Assembly: GCF_001655055.1 (NCBI RefSeq)
Contig: NZ_LXEW01000016.1
Coordinates: 1-64,000 of the forward strand
Source: Providencia heimbachae ATCC 35613
GTDB lineage: Bacteria; Pseudomonadota; Gammaproteobacteria; Enterobacterales; Enterobacteriaceae
Direction: 5' to 3'
DNA: 64,000 nt
Part shown: positions 63,799 to 64,000 of the stretch, piece after piece
Layout: each line of letters opens with the position of its first letter
Numbering within the stretch: the first letter of the stretch is position 1
Made by a program: the position numbers and the translations under genes
Notes under the pieces: generated by a model
Database searches by the model: none
What the model saw: only the letters and a program-made list of their open reading frames with translations
What the model was told of the DNA's origin: nothing

Positions 63799-64000
63799 TT
63801 AAATAGCAGCCTGCTTGTCATACTTGATGCTCGCCTTTTTTAAGGCCATAAAATCTGAATTACAAATAAACGATTTTAAAGCGTTAAATTTTTCTTCCGG
63901 CCAATCGTAGATTTTTAACGCTAATAATGGCTCAATAATTTCCGGTGAAAAACGGCTACTAATTGGCTTCGCAGGGTTTCCGCCAACAATACTATAAGGC
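63799..64000 (-). CDS. CatB-related O-acetyltransferase (C-terminal part, cut by window end)
   Basis: The last 66 codons of a gene whose 5' end is outside the window. It opens with PYSIVGGNPAKPISSRFSPE, the closing coil of the left-handed beta-helix plus first C-terminal helix of xenobiotic acetyltransferases (CatB/Vat type). IIEPLLALKIYDWPEEK follows. These enzymes move acetyl from acetyl-CoA to hydroxyl groups of drugs or sugars. Without the N-terminal active-site His region the substrate cannot be judged, and resistance should not be assumed. Confidence 0.75.
   Translation of the reverse strand, partial: PYSIVGGNPAKPISSRFSPEIIEPLLALKIYDWPEEKFNALKSFICNSDFMALKKASIKYDKQAAI

Overview
The window is chromosomal DNA from a low-GC member of the Enterobacterales. 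It most resembles Providencia or a close Morganellaceae relative. The evidence is that nearly every core protein aligns end to end with its E. coli counterpart, E. coli gene neighbourhoods are kept in blocks, base composition is AT-leaning, and ERIC-type repeats recur between genes. The species call is an inference from protein similarity recalled from memory; no search was run. No rRNA, tRNA, CRISPR array, prophage or intact insertion sequence was seen.

Layout. (1) 1-2.4 kb: a tandem ERIC array, then pflA and a BPSS1780-family membrane protein. (2) 2.4-11.3 kb, minus strand: a short group IIC intron with no reverse transcriptase, placed exactly behind the serS terminator, then serS, rarA, lolA, ftsK and lrp in E. 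coli order. (3) 11.9-23.1 kb: trxB, a membrane-protein gene with an in-frame stop at codon 7, cydDC, aat, infA, clpA/clpS (minus) and cspD. (4) 23.2-31.7 kb: an accessory block sitting between cspD and macAB, which are neighbours in E. coli. It holds two catabolic-looking units. One is a minus-strand operon of an NCS1 permease, a nitrilase-fold amidohydrolase, an IclR regulator and a DUF1177 protein. The other is a GntR/FadR regulator divergent from an RraA-like protein, an MFS transporter and a mannonate-dehydratase-like enzyme. Each has an inverted repeat in its control region. (5) 31.8-47.2 kb: macBA, ybjD, lysO, ybjT, artPIQM, rlmC, ybjN, ybjC, grxA, the sigmaE-dependent small RNA RybB, yjbQ and ybjG. 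(6) 47.2-55.6 kb: sdaC-sdaB for serine uptake and deamination behind a long AT-rich leader region, then an unrecognised 532-residue coiled-coil protein framed by a 15-residue Asn/Gly repeat, then dacC, a GST-like gene and yeeZ. (7) 55.8-63.1 kb: the whole histidine operon with its His-rich leader peptide and attenuator (hisL-G-D-C-B-H-A-F-I). (8) 63.2-64 kb: a YeaK-type aminoacyl-tRNA deacylase and the 3' end of a CatB-like acetyltransferase.

How it works together. Most of the window is housekeeping: translation (serS, infA, aat, clpAS/N-end rule), division and chromosome segregation (ftsK), replication-fork rescue (rarA), redox (trxB, grxA, cydDC), envelope (lolA, dacC, ybjG, rybB), amino-acid transport and metabolism (lrp, artPIQM, lysO, sdaCB, his). 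The best candidates for something undescribed are the coiled-coil protein with matching 15-residue repeats on both flanks (50907-52505), the DUF1177/permease/amidohydrolase operon with its own palindromic operator (23161-27296), and the GntR-RraA-MFS-dehydratase unit (27688-31696).
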